NCBI GenBank assembly: GCA_015486055.1
Contig: WFSJ01000059.1
Location: 26,626-90,625, forward strand
Source: Acidobacteriota bacterium
GTDB taxonomy: Bacteria > Acidobacteriota > Aminicenantia > S016-38
Length of the DNA stretch: 64,000 nucleotides
Direction of reading: 5' to 3'
Positions within the stretch are counted from its first letter, which is position 1. Every line of letters begins with the position of its first letter. The position numbers and the translations under genes were made by a program. The notes beneath the pieces were generated by a model that saw nothing but the letters and a program-made list of their open reading frames with translations, did not search any database and was not told where the DNA came from. Shown here in pieces: positions 1 to 7,809 of this stretch.

Positions 1-555
1 TATGGTCATAAATACCTCTCCGAGAAGAGTAAGGTTATAAACGAGGAAGAACGCTATCAGAGGATGTTCAGGAAAATAAAATTTGTTGACCCATCAGGGA
101 AACAATCGATGCTGGCACCAAAGAAGGGAATGGGGAAAATCGCTGTTAAAAGAATGGGAGTTTATGTTATGTGTTTAAAAAGCGAGAGAGGAGCAAATGA
201 ACCTTATGGTCCTTCCGGAAAGTATGCCAAGGCCCTGATTCAGGTAGGAAAGGGGGATTCAGGGCTTTCCTATAGATGTGGCTTCAGAATAGAGCTTATA
301 CCCCTCAAGAATCCTTTCAAAATTAAAACAGGGGAATATCTTCCGGTGAAGGTTCTCTTTGAAGGAAAACCCTTATCCACCTTTGTATATGGCACCTATA
401 CCGGATATAAACCTGTAAAAGACGCTTTCCCGGTTATAGCAAGAAGTAACGATAAGGGAATAGCGAAGATTAAAATTACCCATCCAGGTGAATGGATGAT
501 TCTTGTTTCCCATAGAGTAAATTACAATGCTACTCTAACCTTCAGCGTGAAATAA
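1..555 (+). CDS. DUF4198 (NikK-like) metal-transport accessory protein, 5' truncated
   Basis: The frame is open from base 1, so the gene starts outside the window; the ATG at 64 is internal. The visible part is a beta-rich domain with a segment 'LPVKVLFEGKPLSTFVYGTY' and an end 'GEWMILVSHRVNYN'. It parallels the complete DUF4198 protein at 28320-29084 ('MKVRVFFKGKPLPFIPVYATY', 'GMWMIKAHLKK'). DUF4198 proteins are exported and often occur beside nickel/cobalt ECF transporters, where NikK-type proteins are proposed periplasmic metal-delivery parts. Its position 220 bases upstream of cbiM fits that role. The substrate is inferred from context only. Confidence 0.75.
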   Translation, partial: YGHKYLSEKSKVINEEERYQRMFRKIKFVDPSGKQSMLAPKKGMGKIAVKRMGVYVMCLKSERGANEPYGPSGKYAKALIQVGKGDSGLSYRCGFRIELIPLKNPFKIKTGEYLPVKVLFEGKPLSTFVYGTYTGYKPVKDAFPVIARSNDKGIAKIKITHPGEWMILVSHRVNYNATLTFSVK

Positions 556-675
556 GAAGAACCAGGCTTTTTGCTCTTTATTTGCTTTTTGTGTGCTGGT
601 ACCAGGTGTAGGCTCACAGTGGAGCATATAAAGTAGATAGGAGAGGAATTGTCGTCTCTGTCTGACAGGAAGGAA

Positions 676-775
676 TTTACCTCCGATTTGAAACTTCTAA
701 TGGGATTAAGCATAATATTTAGGATATTTGGAGTTCTTTCCTTATGGAAGAATTAGAAAGTAAATCGGAGGTGAA
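676..775. promoter_or_regulatory. Inverted repeat around the cbiM promoter, right arm covering the ribosome binding site
   Basis: ACCTCCGATTT (679-689) is exactly complementary to AAATCGGAGGT (762-772). With a few more pairs the arms run 676-690 and 761-775. The right arm contains the cbiM Shine-Dalgarno sequence; the left arm overlaps the -35 box at 688. In a transcript coming from the upstream DUF4198 gene the helix would hide the ribosome site; transcripts from the local promoter would lack the left arm. No cobalamin riboswitch B12 box is visible in 556-775. Confidence 0.5.
688..716 (+). promoter_or_regulatory. Probable promoter of cbiM
   Basis: TTGAAA (688-693) and CATAAT (711-716) are 17 bases apart, predicting a start near 723 and a leader of about 53 bases ending in a strong GGAGGTG ribosome site just before the cbiM ATG at 776. 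Confidence 0.55.
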
Positions 776-1405
776 ATGCACATACCAGATGGATTTTTAT
801 CCCCTCAGACCTGCGCTGTGGCATATGGAATTTCTCTTCCTTTCCTGTATAAGTCCTTCAAGGAGGTAATGAAGGAAAAGTCGCTTGGAAGATTATCTGT
901 CCTTTCTGCTCTTTCCTTTCTTGCAATGATGATAAATATTCCTGTTCCAGGAGGAACATCAGGCCACGCAATTGCCACTTCTCTTATAGCTATTTTATAC
1001 GGGCCATGGAAGGCAGGTGCAGCAGTCTCAATTGTGCTTGCTATCCAGGCACTCCTTTTTGGGGATGGAGGAATTACTGCCTATGGTGCCAATGTCATTT
1101 CCATGGCAGCGGTGCCTGCATTTATAGGATATTGGATATGGAAGCTTCTCATGCGTAAAAAAGGTATCGGATATTTTCTCTCAGGATACATTTCCCTTGT
1201 CTCGGCTGCTCTTACCGCTTCCCTTTTTCTCTCAGTTCAACCCCTGCTTTTTACCTCTGGTGGAAAGCCCTTATACTTCCCTTATGGTCCAGAAGTTACA
1301 TTCCCTGCAATGCTTGTCCCTGCCCTTTTATTTTTCGGGCCAGCAGAAGGAATCTTGAACCTTGCTGTTTTAGGCTACCTGAAGAAAGATGAAAAGGGAG
1401 ATTAA
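776..1405 (+). CDS. cbiM: ECF transporter substrate-binding membrane protein CbiM/NikM
   Basis: This 209-residue integral membrane protein begins MHIPDGFLSP. In the CbiM/NikM family the free N-terminus and His2 help form the metal site, so the start at 776 (directly after GGAGGTG) is well supported. The conserved segment 'PVPGGTSGHAIATSLIAILY' and the later 'GDGGITAYGANV' are typical of the S component of cobalt/nickel ECF importers. It overlaps the PDGLE gene by 17 bases and works with CbiQ and CbiO encoded downstream. Nickel rather than cobalt is suggested by the neighbouring DUF4198 and PDGLE proteins, but the sequence cannot decide. Confidence 0.93.
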   Translation: MHIPDGFLSPQTCAVAYGISLPFLYKSFKEVMKEKSLGRLSVLSALSFLAMMINIPVPGGTSGHAIATSLIAILYGPWKAGAAVSIVLAIQALLFGDGGITAYGANVISMAAVPAFIGYWIWKLLMRKKGIGYFLSGYISLVSAALTASLFLSVQPLLFTSGGKPLYFPYGPEVTFPAMLVPALLFFGPAEGILNLAVLGYLKKDEKGD

Positions 1406-1661
1406 GGTTTTATTAATTTTTATTATCCTTGTTCCTCTGGGTTTGCTTGCAGGGGAAGCGTGGGGAGAATGGGAGAAAGAGGAACTTGCAAAACTTCTTG
1501 GATATGTTCCATCCGGGCTTGAAAAGTTTTCTGGCCTATGGAAGGCCCCTTTTCAGGACTACACAATGTTTAAGCTTCCTGCGTTTCCTTCCTATATTCT
1601 TTCTGCTGCTTTCGGTGTAGCTTTAATTTTCATTTTATTTGCATTGCTAAAGAAAAAATGA
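1389..1661 (+). CDS. PDGLE-domain protein (CbiN/NikN-like)
   Basis: This 90-residue protein has one N-terminal membrane segment (about 5-25), a short extracytoplasmic loop with the motif 'VPSGLEKFSGLW' (a variant of the PDGLE motif) and a C-terminal membrane segment ending in lysines. This two-helix layout is that of CbiN/NikN accessory subunits that gate metal into CbiM/NikM. It starts inside the end of cbiM, implying translational coupling. The next gene is on the opposite strand, so this ends the left half of the transporter locus. Confidence 0.8.
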   Translation: MKREIKVLLIFIILVPLGLLAGEAWGEWEKEELAKLLGYVPSGLEKFSGLWKAPFQDYTMFKLPAFPSYILSAAFGVALIFILFALLKKK

Positions 1662-1683
1662 AAATCCCCCAAAATAATTTCTA

Positions 1684-2715
1684 TTAGTCCGAACCTACAA
1701 GAGATTTTATATACTTGAGCTCTCCGAGGATTCCTTTGGTAATATACTCTATGATCTCCTTCACCGACATTTCTTTATCAACAAGTCCAACGCTCTGTCC
1801 TGCCATAAGGGAACCCCTATCAACATCTCCCTCTTCTACTGCTTTGCGAAGCGCCCCTACCCAGAATTTTTCTACTTCATACTGGGCATCTATCCGGGAA
1901 ATTTTACCTTCCTTTATCTCTTTCAGAAGTTTCATCTGTAACTCAGCAAATTCATCCATCCCTTTGTTTCTTATTGCCCTTACAGGGACAACACGAAGTG
2001 CCTGATGAAACTGAGGAGTTGCAACAGCTTCCCTCGCCTTTGCCTTTATGTATCTTTTTTTAAACTCAGGATGAGCTCTGCTTTCCTTTGATATGGCAAA
2101 AATTGTTCCCATCTGGATTCCCGAAGCCCCGGCAAGAAGGAGGTGAGCAGCCATTTGCCCTGTTGCAATTCCCCCTGCTGTGAATATAGGGACTCTGTTG
2201 CGGAATTTAAAGAGCACCTGCTGGAGAAGAACCACCAAGGAAACATATCCCACATGGCCTCCGGCTTCGTTTCCCTCAAGTATTAAGGCATCAATTCCTC
2301 GGGACATAAGCCTTCTTGCACTTCCCTCATTTGAAGCAAAGGCAATTGTTTTTGCTCCTGTGGCTTTTACCCCTACAATTTCCTTGTCTTTTGGAAAGCT
2401 ACCAGCGAAGATTACGAAATTCACCTTCTTCTCTTTTACAACCTCAAGATGCCTTTTATAGTTTGGTGCAATTACAATAAGATTTACTCCAAAGGGTTTT
2501 TCCGTACTTGCGTGAATCCTGTCAATTTCGTCTGCCAGCCATTCTGCAGGACTATTTCCCCCTGCAAGAACTCCAAATCCTCCTGCCTCGCTCACTGCTG
2601 AAACTAATGTATGATCAGAAATCCATGTCATAGCCCCTGAGATTATAGGGTATTCTACACCGAGAAAGTCCTTTCCTTTTTCCCAGAGTTTCTCCAAGAA
2701 TTTTTTCTCATTCAT
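1684..2715 (-). CDS. Nitronate monooxygenase / FabK-like FMN enzyme
   Basis: This is a TIM-barrel flavoprotein of the 2-nitropropane dioxygenase/FabK superfamily: 'PIISGAMTWISDHTLVSAVS' near the N-terminus, 'EGNEAGGHVGY' with the central histidine, and the FMN phosphate-binding stretch 'FTAGGIATGQMAAHLLLAGA' followed by 'GIQMGTIF'. It could be an NADH enoyl-ACP reductase (FabK) or a nitronate monooxygenase; sequence alone does not separate them. The ATG at 2715 is chosen over an in-frame TTG at 2751 because a consensus promoter lies in between. It is convergent with the PDGLE gene and divergent from cbiQ, splitting the metal-transport locus. Confidence 0.85.
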   Translation of the reverse strand: MNEKKFLEKLWEKGKDFLGVEYPIISGAMTWISDHTLVSAVSEAGGFGVLAGGNSPAEWLADEIDRIHASTEKPFGVNLIVIAPNYKRHLEVVKEKKVNFVIFAGSFPKDKEIVGVKATGAKTIAFASNEGSARRLMSRGIDALILEGNEAGGHVGYVSLVVLLQQVLFKFRNRVPIFTAGGIATGQMAAHLLLAGASGIQMGTIFAISKESRAHPEFKKRYIKAKAREAVATPQFHQALRVVPVRAIRNKGMDEFAELQMKLLKEIKEGKISRIDAQYEVEKFWVGALRKAVEEGDVDRGSLMAGQSVGLVDKEMSVKEIIEYITKGILGELKYIKSLVGSD

Positions 2716-2751
2716 AGGATAGATTTTAATGAATCCTTCAGGATATGTCAA
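2716..2751 (-). promoter_or_regulatory. Promoter of the FabK/NMO-like gene, leaderless
   Basis: On the minus strand TTGACA (2751-2746), 17 bases, then TAAAAT (2728-2723), with only 7 bases (2722-2716) before the ATG at 2715. The predicted transcription start coincides with the start codon and no Shine-Dalgarno sequence is present. Confidence 0.65.
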
Positions 2752-2773
2752 AATGCCCGATATAAAGTTACCT

Positions 2774-3319
2774 ATGATAATATTATATAAAGTGAAGGAA
2801 AGATTGTTGTTTCTTTTTTATCTTATAGTGCTTATCTTTCTTTCCTTTCTAAGAGTTTGCCTTCCTCTCCTCGTTGTTTTCCTTCTTTGCCTTCCCTTCA
2901 TTAAATTAAAAAGGCTTGGGCCTGTTCTCCTTTTATTTCTAATTGTCTCGGTTCCGTATTTGGCAATTGGCTACATTGGGGGAGAATCAAGGCTTTACTG
3001 GTTTGGCCTTTTTAATCTCAGGGCGCTCTCAATGCTTACCTTGACTATGGCTTTCTTCTCAAGGATAAATCCATTTAAGGCACTGGCGTTTTCAAAGACC
3101 CTTTCATGGGTGCTGTCTCTTTCATATTCTCAGTATATTTCCTTCACGAGGAATTACCGTAAATTTTCTCTTGCCCTTAAGTCAAGAACCATAAAAAAGC
3201 TCCTCGGGAAAACCCTGAGAAGTTATATTGGATCAGTTTTTTCATTTTTCGTTGATTTCTCCGAGAAAAGAGCAAAGGAGATAGACCAGGCACTGGAATC
3301 AAGGGGTTTCCATGCTTGA
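2774..3319 (+). CDS. cbiQ: ECF transporter T component CbiQ/NikQ
   Basis: A membrane protein with four to five hydrophobic segments and a basic cytoplasmic C-terminus. The stretch 'AKEIDQALESRGF' near the end is the coupling-helix signature of ECF T components (usually an Ala-Arg-Gly-type motif), which docks on the ATPase. It overlaps cbiO by 8 bases. The start is uncertain: ATG at 2729, 2753 and 2774 are all in frame. A TATAAA box at 2761-2766 lies 7 bases before 2774, resembling other leaderless starts in the window, so 2774 is preferred weakly. Confidence 0.85.
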   Translation: MIILYKVKERLLFLFYLIVLIFLSFLRVCLPLLVVFLLCLPFIKLKRLGPVLLLFLIVSVPYLAIGYIGGESRLYWFGLFNLRALSMLTLTMAFFSRINPFKALAFSKTLSWVLSLSYSQYISFTRNYRKFSLALKSRTIKKLLGKTLRSYIGSVFSFFVDFSEKRAKEIDQALESRGFHA

Positions 3320-4100
3320 GTTAAGGAACATTACTTACTCCTATAACAGAAGAGAAGCGCTGAAAGAAATTAACATAAAGATTGAGGAAGGTGAAAGAGT
3401 AGTTATCCTCGGCGGTAACGGATGTGGCAAGACCACCCTTTTGAAACTGATGGATGGATTGATCTTCCCTGATGATGGGGAATACTTCTGGAATGAGCAG
3501 GAGGTTAAGGAGAATTCCTTTAAGCAAAGGGATTTCTCAAGGGAATTCCGTAGGAAGATTGTTATGCTCTTTCAAGATGTAGAGGTAATGCTCTTCAATC
3601 CCACAGTCTGGGATGAGATTGCATTTGGACCAAGGCAGCTTGAGATAGAGAATATAGAAACGAGAGTTGAGAATTGGGGCGAAAGGCTTGGAATATCTCA
3701 TCTTTTTAAAAGGCATCCAGGGGAGCTGAGTATAGGAGAGAAAAAGAGAGTGGCTCTGGCCTCTATCCTGATCCTTGAACCCCAGGTGATTCTTCTTGAC
3801 GAACCCCTATCGAATCTTGATCCAAGAACTACAGGGGAATTGATTGACCTTCTACTTGAACTTGGTGCAACCATAATATCTTCAACTCAGAATCTCAGCC
3901 TTGCTCCGGAACTTGGGCAAAGAGCAGTTTTGATTTCAGAAAACCACAGGAAAGTATACGATGGTTCGTTCGATGAGCTTTTTGAGGATGAGAAACTTCT
4001 TCTCGAAGCGAATCTTCTTCATATCCATAAACATAGACACGAAGAAAAGGTTCACCGCCATTTTCATCCCCACGACTGGAAATATACAAAAATCCCTTGA
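3312..4100 (+). CDS. cbiO: ECF transporter ATPase CbiO/NikO with histidine-rich tail
   Basis: An ABC ATPase of 262 residues: Walker A GNGCGKTT (about 35-42), a Q-loop 'LFQDVEVMLF', a signature 'LSIGEKKRVALA' (variant of LSGGQ) and Walker B 'VILLDEPLSNLD'. It energises metal uptake with CbiQ and CbiM. The C-terminus carries a tail in which eight histidines fall within 18 residues ('HIHKHRHEEKVHRHFHPH'), a likely nickel/cobalt-binding or sensing extension not needed for the ATPase fold. It is the last gene of the transporter locus. Confidence 0.92.
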   Translation: MLELRNITYSYNRREALKEINIKIEEGERVVILGGNGCGKTTLLKLMDGLIFPDDGEYFWNEQEVKENSFKQRDFSREFRRKIVMLFQDVEVMLFNPTVWDEIAFGPRQLEIENIETRVENWGERLGISHLFKRHPGELSIGEKKRVALASILILEPQVILLDEPLSNLDPRTTGELIDLLLELGATIISSTQNLSLAPELGQRAVLISENHRKVYDGSFDELFEDEKLLLEANLLHIHKHRHEEKVHRHFHPHDWKYTKIP

Positions 4101-4373
4101 CAGATTATATCGCTTCCCTTAATTCATCTTTCCGTAGGTTAAATTCATCTTTGACAGAGGCTGGGAAAGAGCTATGTGGAAAACTTTATAAGTATAGATT
4201 AATACCCTGAATCTTCCTCTTATATAGCCGCCTTATTTTTTTCACAATGTGGATTTTCAATTTATTTCATCTCCATTTCTCAAATTGGTCGTGCCATTTT
4301 AGGAAAGCTATGCCAATTCTACAGCTTTATAAGCCAGTTTGCTCTCTGACAGGTGTTAAAGATGAGGTAGATT
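4101..4373. repeat. Intergenic stretch with a short repeat shared with the IS110 element region
   Basis: No coding sequence is convincing here. Bases 4124-4143 (TCATCTTTCCGTAGGTTAAA) match 56290-56309 upstream of the IS110 transposase at 19 of 20 positions, and the match extends a few bases left (CTTAA). Inside the stretch TTAATTCATCTTT and TTAAATTCATCTTT form a degenerate 20-base direct repeat (4119-4152). It may be an IS end remnant or an insertion target sequence. Confidence 0.45.
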
Positions 4374-4646
4374 TCATTTCATAAATAGATATTTAAATAA
4401 CCAAGCAATTAAAATTGAAAAATAAATTCCTACTAATACCCAGTTCACTTTGATTCCAAGAAAACGTTTATAAAAGAGATTAAAATACTTTAAAAGATGA
4501 ATTACTCCATCCAATAATAGGAAAATCCCTATAAAGAAAATAGAATATTCTATCCCTCCAATTATGCTAAGCATAATAATGAATAAACCCATTACTGAAG
4601 ATACTATCCCGATTACTATCATATCTTTTTTTGTTTCTTTAAGCAC
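4374..4646 (-). CDS. Small three-helix membrane protein, unknown
   Basis: This 90-residue protein has three hydrophobic segments (about 10-30, 33-50, 68-86) with short loops, resembling small DUF308-like membrane proteins but not recognised. It lies 38 bases downstream of the RHS fragment on the same strand, the usual position of an immunity or accessory gene, but a relation to the RHS tip is inference. Base composition is more AT-rich than the surrounding core genes, consistent with an accessory origin. Confidence 0.5.
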   Translation of the reverse strand: MLKETKKDMIVIGIVSSVMGLFIIMLSIIGGIEYSIFFIGIFLLLDGVIHLLKYFNLFYKRFLGIKVNWVLVGIYFSILIAWLFKYLFMK

Positions 4647-4684
4647 GACTACAAAACCAGGTTACAAATACCAATGTAGACCCA

Positions 4685-5638
4685 TTAAACTTTCTGCGCC
4701 CCCATCCGTAGAATACACTCCCTGCATTTTGGAGGAACCGGGGGTCTGTAATCTGGAGGATAATGAGTGGTGCATTCGGAGGTTGTCCCTTTAGCAAAGG
4801 GGGTATCCACACAGCAGAATACTACACCTTCCGCATTTTTTTCGCATACCTGAAGACCCATCGGGTCCCTGTAAAATACAAGATTGTTCTTTCCATAAGA
4901 ATAAAGAAGCCAGCCGTGCTGTGCAGTTCTCATAATTGCAATTCTTGCAGGGTCCTCCGAGATAAATCTTCCTGTCTTCGGTGAATACCAGCGGTTGCGG
5001 AAGTAATACAGACCTACCTCAGGGAAATAATCCCTTCCTGTAAAGCGTATCTCCTCATAGCGAGTTCCATCTTCCTCGTAAACAGTATTTCCAAATGAGT
5101 CATACCTGAACCTTTTCAGGGGCTCACGTATTCCCTTTGTCTCTGTTATGTTCCCTAAGTGGTCTGTAAAGAAGAAAGGCTGGTGATAATAAGTCCCATC
5201 TGTGACCTTGGAGATTATCCCATCCACCCAGGGAAGGGAAAAGCGCTTCTCTTTATACTGGTCTGCTAACTTTATCCCCATCATTTCCTGCCCATCCCAT
5301 ATATAGTTTCCACTAACAGCTCCATCTATTCTCTCCTGCTACAATCTCCCTAATACATCATAACTGAATTCCACTGTCTTTTCAAGTCCCCCTGTGCCAT
5401 ATCTCTCATATTTTATAAGGTGATTTTCTGCATCCCAGTAGTATTTCTCATCCTTTGTCCCGTCTTTCTTCCTCTTTTCTGTGACGTCTTCGTCGTAAAA
5501 ATAAAGGTTTTCCTGGTCCTCTGTAAGCTGGTTGAGGCTGTTGTAGTTGTAGTAGCTGCTTAGATGGGAAGAGATGCGATTGCCAGCAGCATCATAGGTG
5601 TAGGTATGTGTTTCATGGCGAAAAGGACCTATTCCCGC
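4685..5638 (-). pseudogene. RHS/YD-repeat protein C-terminal fragment, broken
   Basis: On the minus strand the frame is open from 5638 to 4685 except for an in-frame TAG at 5341-5339. The upstream part has YD-repeat text ('HTYTYDAAGNRISS', 'KYYWDAENHLIKYERYG'); the downstream part (199 codons from 5284) has the RHS core end 'RFRYDSFGNTVYEEDGTRYE', 'GRDYFPEVGLYYFRNRWYSP' and 'TGRFISEDP'. After 'FYRDPMGLQ' follows a 50-residue tip with six cysteines. At 5641-5639 a TGA closes the frame, so the large N-terminal part is missing. This is a decayed remnant of a wall-associated or polymorphic-toxin RHS gene. Confidence 0.8.
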
Positions 5639-5826
5639 TCAAGGTGGGAACTGAGAAGGAAACAGGAATTAAGGAAAAGCTAAAATAAGAGGTCAGAGGT
5701 TTTCTTTGCCGTCAATAGATAAATCAGTGCCTCTCCTTATATATATCACATGCTTAGGTGAATAAGAGAGGCTTGAGAAAGGAGGAAAAATGGAATAGGA
5801 TGGGGAGATAATTAGATGGATTTCTC

Positions 5827-5854
5827 TTGACTTTAGAAAGCAAGAGAGTATAAT
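5827..5854 (+). promoter_or_regulatory. Promoter of the aldolase-dehydrogenase operon
   Basis: TTGACT (5827-5832), 16 bases, TATAAT (5849-5854). A leader of about 25 bases with a strong AAGGAGGTG site (5875-5883) precedes the ATG at 5886. The rest of 5639-5826 shows no recognisable gene. Confidence 0.7.
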
Positions 5855-5885
5855 TTTTTTTCAAAGAAGGTGTTAAGGAGGTGTC

Positions 5886-6665
5886 ATGGATTGGGGAATA
5901 AGAAATAGAATATCCAGGATAGTAAAACCTGACACAGGTCACACCGTTATGCTTGCGGTTGATCACGGATACTTCCTTGGACCCACAACAGGGCTTGAAA
6001 TTCCTAAAAAGACTATAGAGCCTCTCTTGCCTTATGCTGATGCCCTTATGCTCACAAGAGGAGTACTCAGGACATCAATTGACCCTAAAGCGGATATACC
6101 TATCATTCTCAGAGTATCAGGTGGAACGAGCATCCTGGATAAAGACCTTTCCAATGAAGGCACAACCGTGTCTATGAGAGATGCCATACGTCTGAATGTA
6201 TCTGCGGTGGCACTTTCCATTTTTGTTGGTGCTCCCCACGAGAAGGAAACTCTGCTTGCGCTTTCAAATCTTATAAATGAAGCAGAGGACTACGGTATAC
6301 CTGTCCTGGCGGTTACGGCTGTGGGGAAGGAGATGGCAAGGGATGCAAGATATCTCTCCCTTGCATCCAGGATTGCAGCTGAACTTGGTGCTCATATGGT
6401 TAAGACTTATTATTGTGAAAACTTTGAGAGAGTTGTAGAGACCTGTCCTGTTCCCGTCGTGATTGCAGGGGGCAAGAAAATCCCTGAGAGGGATGCCCTC
6501 CAGCTCGCCTTCAATGCCATAAGCAAGGGAGCAACAGGGGTGGATATGGGAAGGAATATATTCCAATCTGAAAATCCTATCGCTATGATAAAGGCTGTCA
6601 GAGCTATTGTTCATCAGAACGCCAGTGTCGAACAGGCGTATGAGATATTCAGAACAGGAGGATAA
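5886..6665 (+). CDS. DhnA/LsrF-family class I aldolase
   Basis: A 259-residue TIM-barrel aldolase. 'AVDHGYFLGP' near residue 24, the Schiff-base lysine in 'HMVKTYYCENF' (Lys173) and 'PVPVVIAGGKK' are diagnostic of the DhnA/LsrF family, which includes archaeal-type fructose-bisphosphate aldolase, LsrF thiolase and the 6-deoxy-5-ketofructose phosphate/ADTH synthases. It starts two bases after a strong ribosome site and is followed directly by a zinc dehydrogenase whose ribosome site overlaps its stop. The pair probably acts on one sugar-phosphate or amino-sugar substrate; which one cannot be read here. Confidence 0.88.
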   Translation: MDWGIRNRISRIVKPDTGHTVMLAVDHGYFLGPTTGLEIPKKTIEPLLPYADALMLTRGVLRTSIDPKADIPIILRVSGGTSILDKDLSNEGTTVSMRDAIRLNVSAVALSIFVGAPHEKETLLALSNLINEAEDYGIPVLAVTAVGKEMARDARYLSLASRIAAELGAHMVKTYYCENFERVVETCPVPVVIAGGKKIPERDALQLAFNAISKGATGVDMGRNIFQSENPIAMIKAVRAIVHQNASVEQAYEIFRTGG

Positions 6666-7700
6666 TTGAAGGTTGCAGTCTATTACAATAATAGGGATGT
6701 GAGAATTGAGGAAATGCCCATCCCTCAAATAGGAGATGGAGAACTACTGGTAAAGGTGATGGCAAGTGGTATATGCGGGAGTGATGTGATGGAATGGTAC
6801 AGGATAAAAAAGGCACCAAGGGTCTTAGGGCACGAGATTACAGGTGAAGTTGTAGAAGTGGGTAAGGGGGTAAAAAAATACAAGAAGGGGGACAGGGTCT
6901 TTGTCTCTCACCATGTGCCCTGCAATACATGTCATTATTGTCTCCAAGGAAATTATACTGTGTGTGATACATTGAGGACTACCAACTTTTATCCTGGAGG
7001 ATTCTCAGAGTATATTAGGGTTCCCAAGATCAATGTAGACAGGGGAACATTCGTCCTTCCTGAGAATGTTACATTTGATGAAGGCACCTTTATAGAACCT
7101 CTTGGATGCTGCGTCAGGGGTATGAGGGTTGCAGGATTCAGGCCTGGCTGGAGTGTGGTTGTCCTTGGCAGCGGAATAGCGGGTCTTCTGAACATTGGTC
7201 TTTCTAAGGCACTCGGTGCCTCCTCAATCCTCTCCACAGACATCAACGAATACAGGCTCAAAAAAGCGAAAGAGATGGGAGCAGATTTAGCACTCCATCC
7301 ACAAGAAGACGTGCCATCAAAGTTAAAAGAATTAAATAGGGGAAGGCTTGCAGACATTGTGATAGTGGCAACAGGGGTTAAAAAAGTCTTCAATCAGGCA
7401 CTGAAGTTGGTAGATAGAGGGGGGACAATCCTCCTATTTGCTCCACCTGACCCAGACACAGAACTCTCCATCCCAGGATTCTCTTTCTGGAGGGAACAGA
7501 TAAGACTTATCTCTACTTATGCTGCTGCGCCAGAAGATATAGAGGTAGCGATAGAACTACTTGCCTCAAAAAGAATTGAGGTTGAGAGTCTAATAACTCA
7601 CAGACTCCCCCTTAAAGATACTCCCATTGGGTTCAAGCTTGTTGCAGAGGCTGGTAAGTCTGTAAAGGTCATAATAAAGCCAAATAGAACAGATCAATAA
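6666..7700 (+). CDS. Zinc-dependent medium-chain alcohol dehydrogenase
   Basis: A 344-residue enzyme resembling threonine/sorbitol dehydrogenases. Catalytic zinc ligands are Cys37 (GICGSD) and His56-Glu57 (GHE); the structural zinc has four cysteines in 'CNTCHYCLQGNYTVC' (86, 89, 92, 100). The Rossmann glycines appear in 'VVVLGSGIAGLLNIGLSKAL', followed by 'STDINEYRLKKA', an acidic residue at the strand end indicating NAD preference. It starts with TTG at 6666, five bases after AGGAGG, immediately after the aldolase stop, so the two are co-translated. The specific alcohol substrate is unknown. Confidence 0.88.
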   Translation: MKVAVYYNNRDVRIEEMPIPQIGDGELLVKVMASGICGSDVMEWYRIKKAPRVLGHEITGEVVEVGKGVKKYKKGDRVFVSHHVPCNTCHYCLQGNYTVCDTLRTTNFYPGGFSEYIRVPKINVDRGTFVLPENVTFDEGTFIEPLGCCVRGMRVAGFRPGWSVVVLGSGIAGLLNIGLSKALGASSILSTDINEYRLKKAKEMGADLALHPQEDVPSKLKELNRGRLADIVIVATGVKKVFNQALKLVDRGGTILLFAPPDPDTELSIPGFSFWREQIRLISTYAAAPEDIEVAIELLASKRIEVESLITHRLPLKDTPIGFKLVAEAGKSVKVIIKPNRTDQ

Positions 7701-7809
7701 CTGTAGAACTATTGAGAATTGTAATTTTATCACTTCTGAAATTCTATTTTTCGCAGTTCCATTTTACTTTATCGGTTCTACTACTGTAGAATTCAAGAAG
7801 GAGTTGCAA

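Noticed and set aside
556-775. Cobalamin riboswitch upstream of cbiM
   Set aside because: No B12 box or other recognisable cobalamin or NiCo riboswitch consensus was found; only the inverted repeat and a promoter are supported.
7701-7803. CTGTAGAA/GTTCTAC repeats upstream of the DUF1015 gene as an operator
   Set aside because: Matches are too short and imperfect to support a site; a TAGAAT box at 7787-7792 lacks a good -35.
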